From positions 81,528 to 145,527 of the forward strand of contig JAFRIW010000028.1 in NCBI GenBank assembly GCA_017432565.1: a DNA stretch of 64,000 nt, read 5' to 3'. The stretch comes from Lachnospiraceae bacterium. Lineage in GTDB: Bacteria; Bacillota; Clostridia; Lachnospirales; Lachnospiraceae. The notes under the pieces are model-generated. The model was not told the origin of the DNA, made no database searches, and saw nothing but the letters and a program-made list of their open reading frames with translations. Position 1 is the first letter of the stretch. Each line of letters begins with the position of its first letter. Positions 36,539-45,539 of this stretch are shown piece after piece. The translations under genes and the position numbers were made by a program.

Positions 36539-37806
36539 TGCTTCAGATCCTCCACCGTCACAACACTTTCAAGGTCGTAGTAGCCGACCGTATCCTTCGA
36601 TGACACAACATGCAGATTCAGGGCGTCATAGAGCCGGTGATAAACCGTAAAGTCCTCCCGCTCGAATCCGGTCACGCCGAACGAAATCAGGTAGTCGCCG
36701 CCCTGCAGGTGAATCTCCTGCCGGAAGCTGATCCGCTTCCGGTCTCCCTTCGCGGCCGCCTCCAGAAAGGCCTTTTCGAACATCGTATTCGTTCCCGTGA
36801 TCTCCACGCCGTATTTGTTTTTGATCGTAAAGGCAAAAATCGGGGACTCGATGTTCTCGCGGAACTCCACGTCCATGACAAAGGTGCAGGTGCTCCCCTT
36901 CATGATCACGGCGTTCGAAGCGCCCGATTCGTCCAGAATGTCGCAGTGCGTGATATGCGCCTTGTCGGAGCCGTATTCCAGCATATTCGGATTCATGAAA
37001 TCCGCGCGCCCCGGCTCCCCGCTCTGCTCCGCTTTCTTCTCGGGATCATACTGTCCCACCAGGACCTGCTTGTAGATGTCGATCATCTCCTTGGGCGAGC
37101 CCTCGCCCAGTTTTTTGCCCCGGTTGAGAATGATGACGCGGTCGCAGTATTTATTGATGCTGGAGAGGTCGTGGGACACAAACAGCACCGTCTTTCCCGC
37201 CTGTTTGAATTCCTCGAACTTCCGGTAACATTTTGCCTGGAAAAAGACGTCGCCCACCGACAGCGCCTCGTCCACGATCAGAATTTCCGGCTCGATATTG
37301 ATCGCCACCGCAAAGGCGACGCGCATGAACATACCGCTGGAGTAGGTCTTGACCGGCTGGTAAATATACTCGCCGATATCGGCAAACTCCAGGATTGCGT
37401 CCAGCTTCGCGTCAATCTCCTTCTTCGAGAAACCGTTCATGGTTCCGTTCAGGTAGATGTTCTCGATGCCGTTGTACTCCATGTTGAAACCGGCGCCCAG
37501 CTCCAGCAGGGCGGAAATCCGCCCGTTAACACGGACGTCTCCGGAGGTCTGCGTCAGCACGCCGGTGATGATTTTGAGAATGGTGGATTTTCCGGAGCCG
37601 TTGGTTCCGATGATGCCCACTGTCTCGCCCTGACGGATCGTCATGCTGACATTGTCCAGCGCCAGGTGTTCCGTGTAATGAGACCACCTGGAGAGGCCGA
37701 GCGCGTCCTTGAGCCGGTCCCGCCCGCGCGCATACAGTTTATAGCGCTTGCAGACGTTTTCCACCTCGATCGCAATATTCTGTTGTTCCCTGACTTCGTT
37801 ATCCAT
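36535..37806 (-). CDS. polysaccharide ABC exporter ATPase with C-terminal glycan-binding-type domain (Wzt-like)
   Basis: The 423-residue ATPase has Walker A GTNGSGKST (67-75), signature SSGM (156-159) and Walker B ILIVDEALSVGD (175-186), as in Wzt/TagH exporters. Residues about 275-412 form an extra beta domain with the Wzt C-terminal pattern (YGSDKAHITHCDI, FTIKNKYGVEITGTNT). In E. coli O8/O9a this domain reads the chain's terminal modification. Together with the following Wzm permease it would export a completed lipid-linked glycan. The ATG has a weak ribosome binding site. Confidence 0.93.
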   Translation of the reverse strand: MDNEVREQQNIAIEVENVCKRYKLYARGRDRLKDALGLSRWSHYTEHLALDNVSMTIRQGETVGIIGTNGSGKSTILKIITGVLTQTSGDVRVNGRISALLELGAGFNMEYNGIENIYLNGTMNGFSKKEIDAKLDAILEFADIGEYIYQPVKTYSSGMFMRVAFAVAINIEPEILIVDEALSVGDVFFQAKCYRKFEEFKQAGKTVLFVSHDLSSINKYCDRVIILNRGKKLGEGSPKEMIDIYKQVLVGQYDPEKKAEQSGEPGRADFMNPNMLEYGSDKAHITHCDILDESGASNAVIMKGSTCTFVMDVEFRENIESPIFAFTIKNKYGVEITGTNTMFEKAFLEAAAKGDRKRISFRQEIHLQGGDYLISFGVTGFEREDFTVYHRLYDALNLHVVSSKDTVGYYDLESVVTVEDLKQ

Positions 37807-37855
37807 TAATTATGCTTACTCTTCACTGGGGCCCGGTCTCGACCGGCGCCGGGAC
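37807..37855 (-). other. short gap with hairpin between permease and ATPase genes
   Basis: The minus strand holds CCGGTCGAGACCGG, a self-complementary hairpin, between the Wzm stop and the Wzt start. It has no T-run. It might tune relative translation of the two exporter subunits. Confidence 0.35.
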
Positions 37856-38854
37856 TCACAGAACATCCGCGAACATCGGCTTCAGTCGCTTGAAGATCAG
37901 TGAGCTCAGTACAAAAATCAGTGACGTCACGATCCAGAAATAGGCGCTGGAGTAGAAGTGCTCGAAGAACCAGCCCTCCCCGTAGACAGACATTCTGAAG
38001 CCCTCCACGATGTACGCCATCGGGTTCAGCTTCAGAAACGGCTTGATGCTGTCATTCATGGTATTGATATTCCAGAGCACGGGCGTCGCCCAGACGCCCA
38101 CCTGCAGGATAATGGAGACCACCTGCTGCAGGTCCCGGAAAAACACGACGATCGAGCAGGTCGCGTAGCACAGCCCGAGCACAAAGACGAATTCGCAGGC
38201 CGAGTAATACAGCAGCTGCAGTGTGTAGACCGTCGGGCGGTAGCCGTACAGCGCCGCAATAAAAAGAAGCACCGCCGTGAAAAACACATGCACGAAGAAG
38301 GCGGCGATGATCTTGATGATCGGCAGCACGCTGATTTTGAACACGACCTTTTTGACCAGGTAATTGTACTCCAGAAGGGAGGCCGTCCCGCCGGACAGCG
38401 CGTCCGAGAAGAAAAACCACGGAACAAAGCCCGCTGTCAGGAACAGGACATAGGGCACATCTCCCCCGCCCATGGCGGCCTGCCTGGCTGCGCCGAAAAT
38501 TTTGTCAAAGACAAACCAGTACATCAGGACCTGGATCACCGGCGGAACCAGTGCCCAGACCGTCCCCAGGTAAGAACCCGCGTAGCGCTTTTTGAAATCA
38601 TTGACGGACAGGCGCCAGATCAGCCGCCTGCTCTGCCACAGCTCCACGGGCAGTGTCGTCATTTTGTCGTAGAAAATCGTAAAAAGCGCCACACCCACCG
38701 AGAGCAGCAGGCATCCGCTGATTTTCTTGAGCCTCGCGGTCTCCGGGTCCTCAAGCGGATTGCTGTGCAGCAGAACAGTGAGTGCCAGCGAGATGGCTGC
38801 TGCCCATACGATGCAGAGCACTGTCTTTTTATGCCTGCCCGCTTCGTTTCTCAT
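37856..38854 (-). CDS. polysaccharide ABC exporter permease (Wzm-like)
   Basis: ABC-2 type permease with about eight hydrophobic segments: two near the N-terminus (residues 11-60), then the conserved start LIWRLSVNDFKKRYAGSYLGTVWALVPP and six helices. Sequences such as FFRDLQQVV and ATPVLWN are typical of Wzm/TagG. The open frame extends to 38953 inside rfbC. The ATG at 38854, overlapping the rfbC stop (ATGA), is the likely start and gives 332 residues. The N-terminal two-helix extension before the usual permease core is longer than in Wzm. Confidence 0.9.
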   Translation of the reverse strand: MRNEAGRHKKTVLCIVWAAAISLALTVLLHSNPLEDPETARLKKISGCLLLSVGVALFTIFYDKMTTLPVELWQSRRLIWRLSVNDFKKRYAGSYLGTVWALVPPVIQVLMYWFVFDKIFGAARQAAMGGGDVPYVLFLTAGFVPWFFFSDALSGGTASLLEYNYLVKKVVFKISVLPIIKIIAAFFVHVFFTAVLLFIAALYGYRPTVYTLQLLYYSACEFVFVLGLCYATCSIVVFFRDLQQVVSIILQVGVWATPVLWNINTMNDSIKPFLKLNPMAYIVEGFRMSVYGEGWFFEHFYSSAYFWIVTSLIFVLSSLIFKRLKPMFADVL

Positions 38855-39423
38855 CTGAAGGGGATCCCCCTCTGCGCGCAGTAATCCCGGATTCCGTTCC
38901 ATTTCTGATCCTTCTCGGAAAGAATCAGCTCCGTGTCTTCCGGGAAAGGCCACTTCACGCCGATTTCCGGATCATTGAATGCAAGACCGCCCTCATCATT
39001 CGGGTGGTAGAAATCTGAACATTTATAGGTAAACTCCGCCACGTCCGAAAGAACCAGGAAGCCGTGTGCGAAATTCTTCGGAATGAAGAACTGTTTCTTG
39101 TTTTCTTCGGAGAGAATCTGGCCGTACCACTGTCCGAAGGTCGGCGAGTCCTGCCGCAGGTCCACAGCCACGTCGAAAACCTCGCCGCGGATGACGCGTA
39201 CCAGCTTGTCCTGCGGATACTGAATCTGGAAATGAAGGCCTCTCAGGACCCCCTTCCGGCTCATGGACTGATTGTCCTGTACGAACTCGCAGGTGATGCC
39301 CGCCTCCACGAAGTCCTGCTTCTGGTAAGTTTCCATAAAGTAGCCGCGCTCGTCACCGAACACCTGTGGAGTAATAATCTTCAGCCCTTCAATCGGCCCG
39401 GTTGCAACAGTAAATTTGCCCAT
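38851..39423 (-). CDS. rfbC: dTDP-4-dehydrorhamnose 3,5-epimerase
   Basis: A 190-residue cupin epimerase of the dTDP-L-rhamnose pathway (RmlC). It has FGDERGYFMETY, VLRGLHFQ with the catalytic His, DVAVDLR and PKNFAHGFLVLS. A site of the AAGGGG type precedes the ATG. It follows rfbA by 27 nt and is coupled to the permease gene. Confidence 0.96.
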   Translation of the reverse strand: MGKFTVATGPIEGLKIITPQVFGDERGYFMETYQKQDFVEAGITCEFVQDNQSMSRKGVLRGLHFQIQYPQDKLVRVIRGEVFDVAVDLRQDSPTFGQWYGQILSEENKKQFFIPKNFAHGFLVLSDVAEFTYKCSDFYHPNDEGGLAFNDPEIGVKWPFPEDTELILSEKDQKWNGIRDYCAQRGIPFR

Positions 39424-39450
39424 TCTGAACCCCTTTTTGATTTGATTATT

Positions 39451-40320
39451 TTACAGACCGTCCGCGATCTCCAGCAGGTACTGCCCGTACTGCGTCTTGA
39501 GCAGCGGTTTTGCCAGTGCGATCAGCTGATCCCGGTCAATATATCCTTTTCTGAAAGCAATCTCCTCGATGCAGGAGATATACATGCCCTGCCGCTTCTG
39601 GAAGGCCGCGACGAAGTCCGCCGCATCCAGCAGCATGTCGTGGCTGCCCGTGTCCAGCCAGGCGAATCCGCGTCCGAGCGTCTCCACATGGAGCGTTCCC
39701 CTGCGCAGATACTCGTTGTTGATGCTGGTGATTTCGATCTCGCCGCGCGCAGAAGGCTTGACATTCTTCGCAATCTCCACGACATCATTGTCATAGAAAT
39801 ACAGGCCCGGCACCGCGTAGTTGCTCTTCGGGTGCTCCGGCTTCTCCTCGATCGAGACCGCCATGCCGTTTTCGTCGAACTCCACGACGCCGTACTCCCT
39901 CGGATCCTTGACATAGTAGCCGAAAATCGTTGCGCCCTTCTCGCGCTCCGCGGCTCTTTTCAGGATCTTCGTGAAGCTCTGCCCGTAGAAGATATTGTCG
40001 CCGAGGACCAGCGCGCAGCTGTCCTGCCCGATGAAATCCGCGCCGATGATGAACGCGTCCGCGAGCCCTCTGGGCTTTTCCTGGATCCGGTATTCGAAAT
40101 GCAGCCCGAGCTGCTCGCCGCTTCCGAGGAGTTCCTCGAAGACCGGCAGGTCCCTGGGCGTCGAAATAATCAGAATATCCCGGATGCCCGCCAGCATCAG
40201 CGTGGAGAGCGGGTAATAAATCATCGGTTTGTCATAGACCGGCATGATCTGCTTTGAGATCGCCTTGGTGAGCGGATACAGTCTTGTGCCGGAGCCGCCG
40301 GCAAGAATTATACCTTTCAT
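39451..40320 (-). CDS. rfbA: glucose-1-phosphate thymidylyltransferase
   Basis: RmlA makes dTDP-glucose from glucose 1-phosphate and dTTP. The 289-residue protein starts [18 protein letters not shown], followed by [21 protein letters not shown]. It also shows [27 protein letters not shown] and [13 protein letters not shown], all characteristic. It starts 4 nt after rfbB. dTDP-glucose passes to RfbB, then RfbC. Confidence 0.97.
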   Translation of the reverse strand: MKGIILAGGSGTRLYPLTKAISKQIMPVYDKPMIYYPLSTLMLAGIRDILIISTPRDLPVFEELLGSGEQLGLHFEYRIQEKPRGLADAFIIGADFIGQDSCALVLGDNIFYGQSFTKILKRAAEREKGATIFGYYVKDPREYGVVEFDENGMAVSIEEKPEHPKSNYAVPGLYFYDNDVVEIAKNVKPSARGEIEITSINNEYLRRGTLHVETLGRGFAWLDTGSHDMLLDAADFVAAFQKRQGMYISCIEEIAFRKGYIDRDQLIALAKPLLKTQYGQYLLEIADGL

Positions 40321-40324
40321 CGTC

Positions 40325-41419
40325 TCATCCTATCTCTTTCTTTTCACCGTACATTTTGTCGTAATACTGCTGATAATCGCCGCTTGTCACGTGCTCCATC
40401 CACTCCTCATTGTCGAAATACCAGCGGATGGTCTTGCGGATGCCTTCGCGGAACATGGTCTCCGGCTCCCAGCCGATCTCGGCCCGGATTTTATCCGGCG
40501 CGATCGCATAGCGGCGGTCGTGGCCTTTGCGGTCCTCGACGTAAGTAATCAGATCGTAGGTCAGCGCTGCCTTTCTGGGATCGGAATCCGGCAGTTCCTC
40601 GCGCAGAATGTCGATAATGGTTTTCACGATCTCGATATTCTGCTTCTCATTGTGGCCGCCCACGTTGTAGGTCTCGAACAGCCGGCCCTTCTCGCAGACC
40701 ATGTCGATGGCCTTGGCGTGATCTTCCACATACAGCCAGTCACGGACGTTCTTTCCGTCTCCGTAGACCGGAAGCTTCTTGCCCTCGAGAGCATTGTGAA
40801 TCATCAGCGGGATCAGCTTCTCCGGGAACTGGTAAGGGCCGTAGTTGTTGGAGCAGTTCGTGATGTTCGCCGGGAAGTGATAGGTGTCCATGTAGGCCTT
40901 GACCAGCAGATCCGAGCCGGCCTTGCTGGCGGAATACGGACTGTGCGGCGCATAGGGCGTCGTCTCGTAGAAATAGCCGCCGTCCTCGGGAAGAGATCCG
41001 TACACCTCGTCCGTCGAGACATGCAGGAATTTTTTGCCCTCCTTAAAGCTTCCGTCCGGCAGCTCCCAGGCTTCCTTCGCGCAGTTGAGCATGTTGGCGG
41101 TTCCCAGCACATTGGTCGTCACAAACAGCTCGGGCTGGACGATACTGCGGTCCACATGACTCTCGGCGGCAAAATGGACCACGCGGTCGATGTCGTACTC
41201 CGCGAAGACTTTCCGGATAGCCTCCTTGTCACAGATATTCGCCCGGACAAAGCGGTAATTCGACCGGTTCTCCACATCGGCGAGGTTTTCCGGATTGCCG
41301 GCATACGTCAGCACATCCACGTTGATAATGAAGATTTCGTCTCCGTACTTGCGGAACATATAATGAATATAATTGGAACCGATAAAACCGGCGCCGCCCG
41401 TTACCAGATAAGTTCTCAT
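40325..41419 (-). CDS. rfbB: dTDP-glucose 4,6-dehydratase
   Basis: RmlB, a 364-residue extended SDR enzyme. It has the NAD motif [21 protein letters not shown], the STDEVYGSL segment with catalytic residues, YSASKAGSD with the Tyr-x3-Lys pair, and [14 protein letters not shown]. It is the first gene of the rml cluster in transcription order, with GGAGG before the ATG and a promoter upstream. rmlD, the final reductase of the pathway, is not in the window. Confidence 0.97.
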   Translation of the reverse strand: MRTYLVTGGAGFIGSNYIHYMFRKYGDEIFIINVDVLTYAGNPENLADVENRSNYRFVRANICDKEAIRKVFAEYDIDRVVHFAAESHVDRSIVQPELFVTTNVLGTANMLNCAKEAWELPDGSFKEGKKFLHVSTDEVYGSLPEDGGYFYETTPYAPHSPYSASKAGSDLLVKAYMDTYHFPANITNCSNNYGPYQFPEKLIPLMIHNALEGKKLPVYGDGKNVRDWLYVEDHAKAIDMVCEKGRLFETYNVGGHNEKQNIEIVKTIIDILREELPDSDPRKAALTYDLITYVEDRKGHDRRYAIAPDKIRAEIGWEPETMFREGIRKTIRWYFDNEEWMEHVTSGDYQQYYDKMYGEKKEIG

Positions 41420-41464
41420 TTCTTTCCTCCGATTCCTGTGGAAACGTATTTTTCTATTCTAACT

Positions 41465-41473
41465 ATTGTAACA
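41465..41473 (-). promoter_or_regulatory. extended -10 promoter for the rml/exporter operon
   Basis: On the minus strand TGTTACAAT (TGn plus TACAAT) lies about 45 nt before the rfbB start, just inside the gap after the GH25 gene. The -35 region is poor, as often allowed with an extended -10. A second possible -10, TAGAAT, follows close by. Confidence 0.5.
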
Positions 41474-41475
41474 TA

Positions 41476-44475
41476 TCAGTAACCCCTGTAGGAAATGTTC
41501 ATGTCCACATTCCCGCTGATTCCGGACACGCGTCCAGTCGAGCTGTACTGCCAGATATCATACCGGGTCAGCGAGTAGGTGGGCGCCGCGGCGTACTGTG
41601 CCAGCCAGATATTGTAGTCCGTCAGGCTGCCCGTGTGGATTTTCTCCGAGAACCAGTTGGTATTGGCATAGACGCCCGCGCTGTAGCCGGAATTGCGGAT
41701 CGTCTGACAGAAGGCCCGGATATTCTTCGTGCGCTGGTCTGCGCTGATCCGGTCGCCCCGGCCGCCGCTGGATTCCACATCCAGGAACACCGGCAGGTTG
41801 AGTCCGTAGCCGGACACCAGCTGGATCACCATGGAGGCTTCTTCGACTGCTTCCGCCTCCGTGACAGCCTGCGAGAAGAAGTAGACGCCGACCTTCAGGC
41901 CCGCGTTCCGCGCGCCTGTGATATTGGTGCGGAACCGGGAATCCTCAACCAGTGCGCCGACGGAGGAGCCGCGGTAGCCGCAGCGGATGATGGCGAAGGA
42001 GATGCCGGAGGAGCGCACCGCGTTCCAGTCGATGCCGCCGTTCCAGGTCGAGACATCGATGCCGACGGAGGTGTTTCCTGTCTGCAGAATACCCTCGCCG
42101 TCAAAATGGTACGTCGCACCCTGGATGATCTGCTCGCCGGTCACATAATTGCCGTTTTTGTCAAAGAAGTAGGTTCTGCCGTCCAGCGTCTGCCAGCCGG
42201 TGTAACGGTAGGTTCCGCTCACCACCTTCTTCCGGAAGAAGCGGTCGTACTGGTTGTAGTCCTTCACCAGTGCTTCCCGGTAGGTGTCGCCGTCCTTCAC
42301 ATAGAGCGGATTGCCGCTCTTGTCCTTCAGGCGGGCGTTCTCATCTGCCGCGCCGTTGACCGTCACGCTGCAGGACGCCTGCTTTCCGCCGTCCTCGGTG
42401 GTCACGGTGATGGTTGCCTTGCCCTTTCCGACGAAGCTGACCTTTCCGTCGCCGTCCACTGAAGCCACGCCCGTGTCCGAGCTCTTCCAACTGAGCTTTT
42501 TATTGGTGGCATTGTCCGGTGAGATCGTGGCCTTCAGGGTTTCGCTGCCGCCCTTGTCGCCCGTCATGCTGTCTTTGTTCAGACTCACGCCGCTGACCGA
42601 CACCACTTCTCCTTCATTCTTCTCGACCGTGACGCTGCATTCCGCCTTATATCCGCCCTGACCGGTCGTCACGGTGATGGTTGCGGTGCCGGGTGCGATC
42701 AGTCTGACGGTTCCGCCGTCCACGGTCGCGACGCCCGTGTTGCTGCTGCTCCAGGAGACCGATTTGTCGGCTGCATCCTGCGGCTGCACATTGGCCGTCA
42801 GGACCCGGCTCTCACCGGCCTTGCCGGTGATCATGGTGCCGCTCAGCGTCACGCCCGTCACATCCTTCGACTGGCTTTCACTGCTCTGGCCGCCCTCTAC
42901 TGTCACGCTCATTACGTCGCTGACGCCGTCGCACAGCGCCTGTATCGTGGCTGTGCCCGCGCCGACGAAGGTGACATTTCCGTCCGAGTCCACCCGGGCG
43001 ACGCTGTCATTGTCCGAATACCAGCTCACCTCGCCGTGGCCTTCCGTTCCTTCCGCCACCGTGATCTCGGCGTTGAACTTCGCGGAGCTGCCGGCCGTGC
43101 CGTGATCCGTCCCGCTGATGTGCAGATCCGAGGCGGTCATATACACATACGGCCGCGAGAAAAGAAGCCCGGCCGCCGCATACGGGTCTGTGACCTGGTC
43201 TTTTCCGATCTCCTCATAGGACTCCGAGGTTCCGGAGTAACCCCCTTCTCCCTCGGCGATCAGCGTCTTGGTCGATTCAACCCACTCCACCGTATCCTGA
43301 ATGGTACTCTCGACCACCGTGTCCTTCTTCGCCGTATCCTCCTGCGCGACGTTGATCTCGGATTCCTTCTTGATTTCGTCCGAGACGTCTACCTTCTGAT
43401 AGGCAATCGTATCAGTGACCTTGATGCTCTGTGCGCCGGAGGGCATCTCGTATTTCTTGTCCCCTTCCTGCGCCATGGCCATCGCCGTCACCTTGTATTC
43501 GCCGTTTTCCAGGCCGTCCCGGTATATGATGCCGTCCCGGTCATCATCCTCCCAGGTCTCGGTTTTTCCGGACGGCCGCACCACCTCCACACGGAAGGGC
43601 GCGCCGGCGATCATCGCATTCTTTTCTTTATTTAAAAACTTCAGCTTTAAGTCCGACTGAATGGTGGAGAGCTTCATGTCCACGGGAATGCCGGGCATCG
43701 CCGCGATCTCTGCGGCTTTTTCCGCCTCCTGCTGAGCGATCAGCGCAGCCTCTTCCGCCTCCGCCTGCGCGATCCGCGCTTCCGAGAGGGCGTGCAGCGT
43801 GTCGGAGCCGATCACGCCGGCATCCTCGATCTGCGTTCCGATGGCCGTAAACTCGGCCGCCTTGGCCTCCAGCTTTCTGTTTGCATTCACATTCAGGGCA
43901 AAAATCAGCCCCACAACCACAATCGCAGCCGCAGCGGCGCCGATCGCCACATCGATCGCCGTCAGATGAGAGAAGAAGCGGACCAGTGCGTTTCCGTCCT
44001 CGTAATCATAATCCTCATCATCCTCATATTCGTCTCTGCGCCTGTAATCTCTTTCTTCGGCAGCTCTGCGGCGGGAACGTGCCGGGCGCTCCCGGTCCTC
44101 CCATTCCTCCTGCTCCTCGCGGTACTCATCATCATACAGCTCCGCGCCGGCCGAGGCCGCGACAACTTCGTCAAAAGGCAGTGTGTCGGTTTCGTCAAAA
44201 TCGTCCTCTCCGGCCGTGGCTTCGGCGGCCGCGGCGGCTTCTTCCTGCCTCTGCTTTTCTTCCTCTTCACGGATCCGCTGTGCTTCCTGCTCAGCGGACT
44301 TCAGGATGACTTCGTCAAAGGGAATCGTATCGGTCTCATCCAGCGCCTCATCCTCCGGCGGAGTCTGATCCGCAGCTGATCCGGCGGGGTTCTCGTCGAA
44401 AAGATCTCCCTCAAAGAGCTCCTTTTCAAACTCCTCCAGCTTCTTCTGTATTTCCTTCTCTTCCTGTCTGTCCAA
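41476..44475 (-). CDS. membrane-anchored GH25 muramidase with Ig-like domains
   Basis: The 999-residue protein starts at TTG with GGAGG 7 nt before it. Residues 1-172 are cytoplasmic and acidic, including an 11-residue motif DETDTxPFDEV twice (46-56 and 94-104). One membrane helix follows (173-195). Outside there is a linker, three Big2-type Ig-like domains (each with a VTGV/VSGVxL...SSNTGVATV...GTATITV pattern), a choline-binding-like repeat pair (YFFDKNGNYVTGEQ, YHFDGEGILQTG), and a C-terminal GH25 lysozyme (GIDVSTWNG, IRCGYRG, FLDVESSG with the catalytic acids). It cleaves the glycan strands of peptidoglycan and probably makes room for the polymer built by its neighbours. Confidence 0.93.
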   Translation of the reverse strand: MDRQEEKEIQKKLEEFEKELFEGDLFDENPAGSAADQTPPEDEALDETDTIPFDEVILKSAEQEAQRIREEEEKQRQEEAAAAAEATAGEDDFDETDTLPFDEVVAASAGAELYDDEYREEQEEWEDRERPARSRRRAAEERDYRRRDEYEDDEDYDYEDGNALVRFFSHLTAIDVAIGAAAAAIVVVGLIFALNVNANRKLEAKAAEFTAIGTQIEDAGVIGSDTLHALSEARIAQAEAEEAALIAQQEAEKAAEIAAMPGIPVDMKLSTIQSDLKLKFLNKEKNAMIAGAPFRVEVVRPSGKTETWEDDDRDGIIYRDGLENGEYKVTAMAMAQEGDKKYEMPSGAQSIKVTDTIAYQKVDVSDEIKKESEINVAQEDTAKKDTVVESTIQDTVEWVESTKTLIAEGEGGYSGTSESYEEIGKDQVTDPYAAAGLLFSRPYVYMTASDLHISGTDHGTAGSSAKFNAEITVAEGTEGHGEVSWYSDNDSVARVDSDGNVTFVGAGTATIQALCDGVSDVMSVTVEGGQSSESQSKDVTGVTLSGTMITGKAGESRVLTANVQPQDAADKSVSWSSSNTGVATVDGGTVRLIAPGTATITVTTGQGGYKAECSVTVEKNEGEVVSVSGVSLNKDSMTGDKGGSETLKATISPDNATNKKLSWKSSDTGVASVDGDGKVSFVGKGKATITVTTEDGGKQASCSVTVNGAADENARLKDKSGNPLYVKDGDTYREALVKDYNQYDRFFRKKVVSGTYRYTGWQTLDGRTYFFDKNGNYVTGEQIIQGATYHFDGEGILQTGNTSVGIDVSTWNGGIDWNAVRSSGISFAIIRCGYRGSSVGALVEDSRFRTNITGARNAGLKVGVYFFSQAVTEAEAVEEASMVIQLVSGYGLNLPVFLDVESSGGRGDRISADQRTKNIRAFCQTIRNSGYSAGVYANTNWFSEKIHTGSLTDYNIWLAQYAAAPTYSLTRYDIWQYSSTGRVSGISGNVDMNISYRGY

Positions 44476-44558
44476 TCCCGTTCCTCCGGTTTTTTTCAGT
44501 GTCCGACGCGATGTTTAAGGGTCGGCAAATAAGGGCATAAAGCCCCATAATCCCAAAT

Positions 44559-44587
44559 ATTGTATCATCGGCCTTAAGTACTGACAA
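44559..44587 (-). promoter_or_regulatory. promoter for the GH25 gene
   Basis: On the minus strand TTGTCA (44582-44587) and TACAAT (44559-44564) are separated by 17 bp. The start would lie about 77 nt upstream of the TTG codon. The leader contains a small GGGGC/GCCCT hairpin. Confidence 0.75.
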
Positions 44588-44598
44588 GATATGGCTGA

Positions 44599-45357
44599 TC
44601 AGTTCTTCTGAGCGGCAAAATACGGCAGCGTGAACAACACGATTCCGCCGATCATGTTTCCGATCGTCACAAACAGCAGATTGTAGAGCATCCCGCCGGC
44701 GGAGACTGCCTGCCCGCAGGGATTGAAAAGAGCAATCGGGAGCAGCGTCATGTTGGCGACGCTGTGTTCAAATCCTGACGTGAAGAAAACGGTGATGGCC
44801 CAGAAAATCATGATCAGCTTTCCGCTCTCACTCTTGCAGCGGGTGCCGCACCAGACAGCGGCACAGACCAGCATGTTGCAGAGCATGCCCCGCACGATCA
44901 GCTGCACCGGGCCGGCGGACATTTTGGCAGCGGCGGCGGCAGCCATGGTCTCCCCTGCCGCGCCGTTTCCGAGTCCGGTCAGCGTATACAGCACAGCCAG
45001 CAGAAGGCTGCCGGCCGCATTTCCGAGGTAGCAGACAGCCCAGAGCAGGAGCGTCTGTCCGGGGGTGACGGTTTTTTTCAGCACGCCCGCGGTCATGACG
45101 AAGTTGTTGCCCGTGAAGAGCTCCGATCCGGCAAAAATAACCAGCGACAGCGCAGCCGAGAAAGTCATGCCCATCACCAGCTTGGCGCCCGGTGTGCTTC
45201 CCAGCAGCCCGCCCGACGTAAAGGCGAGCAGAACGCCGAAGCCGACGTACATGCCGGCCAGCATCGACAGGATAAAATACCCCGCCGGATTCTTCTTCAG
45301 AAAAGAAACCTTGTTTCCCGCTGTCTTCGCGACTGCCTCAAATTCCTCTTTAAACAT
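44599..45357 (-). CDS. formate/nitrite transporter (FNT) family channel
   Basis: A 252-residue FNT protein with six hydrophobic helices. The pore motifs are visible: the first half carries FAGSELFTGNNF and the second half GFEHSVANMT with the gating His, followed by NMIGG. FNT channels move formate, nitrite, lactate or hydrosulfide. Context does not show which: neither pflB nor nitrite reductase is nearby. AGGAGG precedes the ATG. It is the last minus-strand gene before the divergent SGNH-like gene. Confidence 0.92.
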   Translation of the reverse strand: MFKEEFEAVAKTAGNKVSFLKKNPAGYFILSMLAGMYVGFGVLLAFTSGGLLGSTPGAKLVMGMTFSAALSLVIFAGSELFTGNNFVMTAGVLKKTVTPGQTLLLWAVCYLGNAAGSLLLAVLYTLTGLGNGAAGETMAAAAAAKMSAGPVQLIVRGMLCNMLVCAAVWCGTRCKSESGKLIMIFWAITVFFTSGFEHSVANMTLLPIALFNPCGQAVSAGGMLYNLLFVTIGNMIGGIVLFTLPYFAAQKN

Positions 45358-45426
45358 CTGCCTGCCTCCTCACTTACGCCGCATGTTCCTCTGCGCCAGT
45401 TTTTCATTCAGATCTTTCTTCTCTGT

Positions 45427-45455
45427 ACGTTAGCACAAATACCCGCCGGGCTCAA
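45427..45455 (-). promoter_or_regulatory. promoter for the FNT channel gene
   Basis: On the minus strand TTGAGC (45450-45455) is 17 bp before TAACGT (45427-45432), with an upstream TGC giving an extended -10. The start would be about 62 nt before the gene. Confidence 0.5.
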
Positions 45456-45539
45456 GGAATCCGGCAGGTCCCGCGCCCGGATTTTCCGCGGAATTTATTG
45501 GTATCGATTTTTCCGTTCTCATCATGTACAATACAAAGC

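Noticed and set aside
38851..38953. N-terminal extension of the exporter permease to 38953
   Set aside because: It would overlap about 100 nt of rfbC. The ATG at 38854 overlaps the rfbC stop exactly, as with neighbouring gene pairs.
16807..44530. Shared TTTAAGGGTCGG at the M23 3' end and the GH25 leader as a common regulatory site
   Set aside because: A 12-base match between two places in 64 kb on either strand is expected by chance many times over, and the surrounding structures differ.
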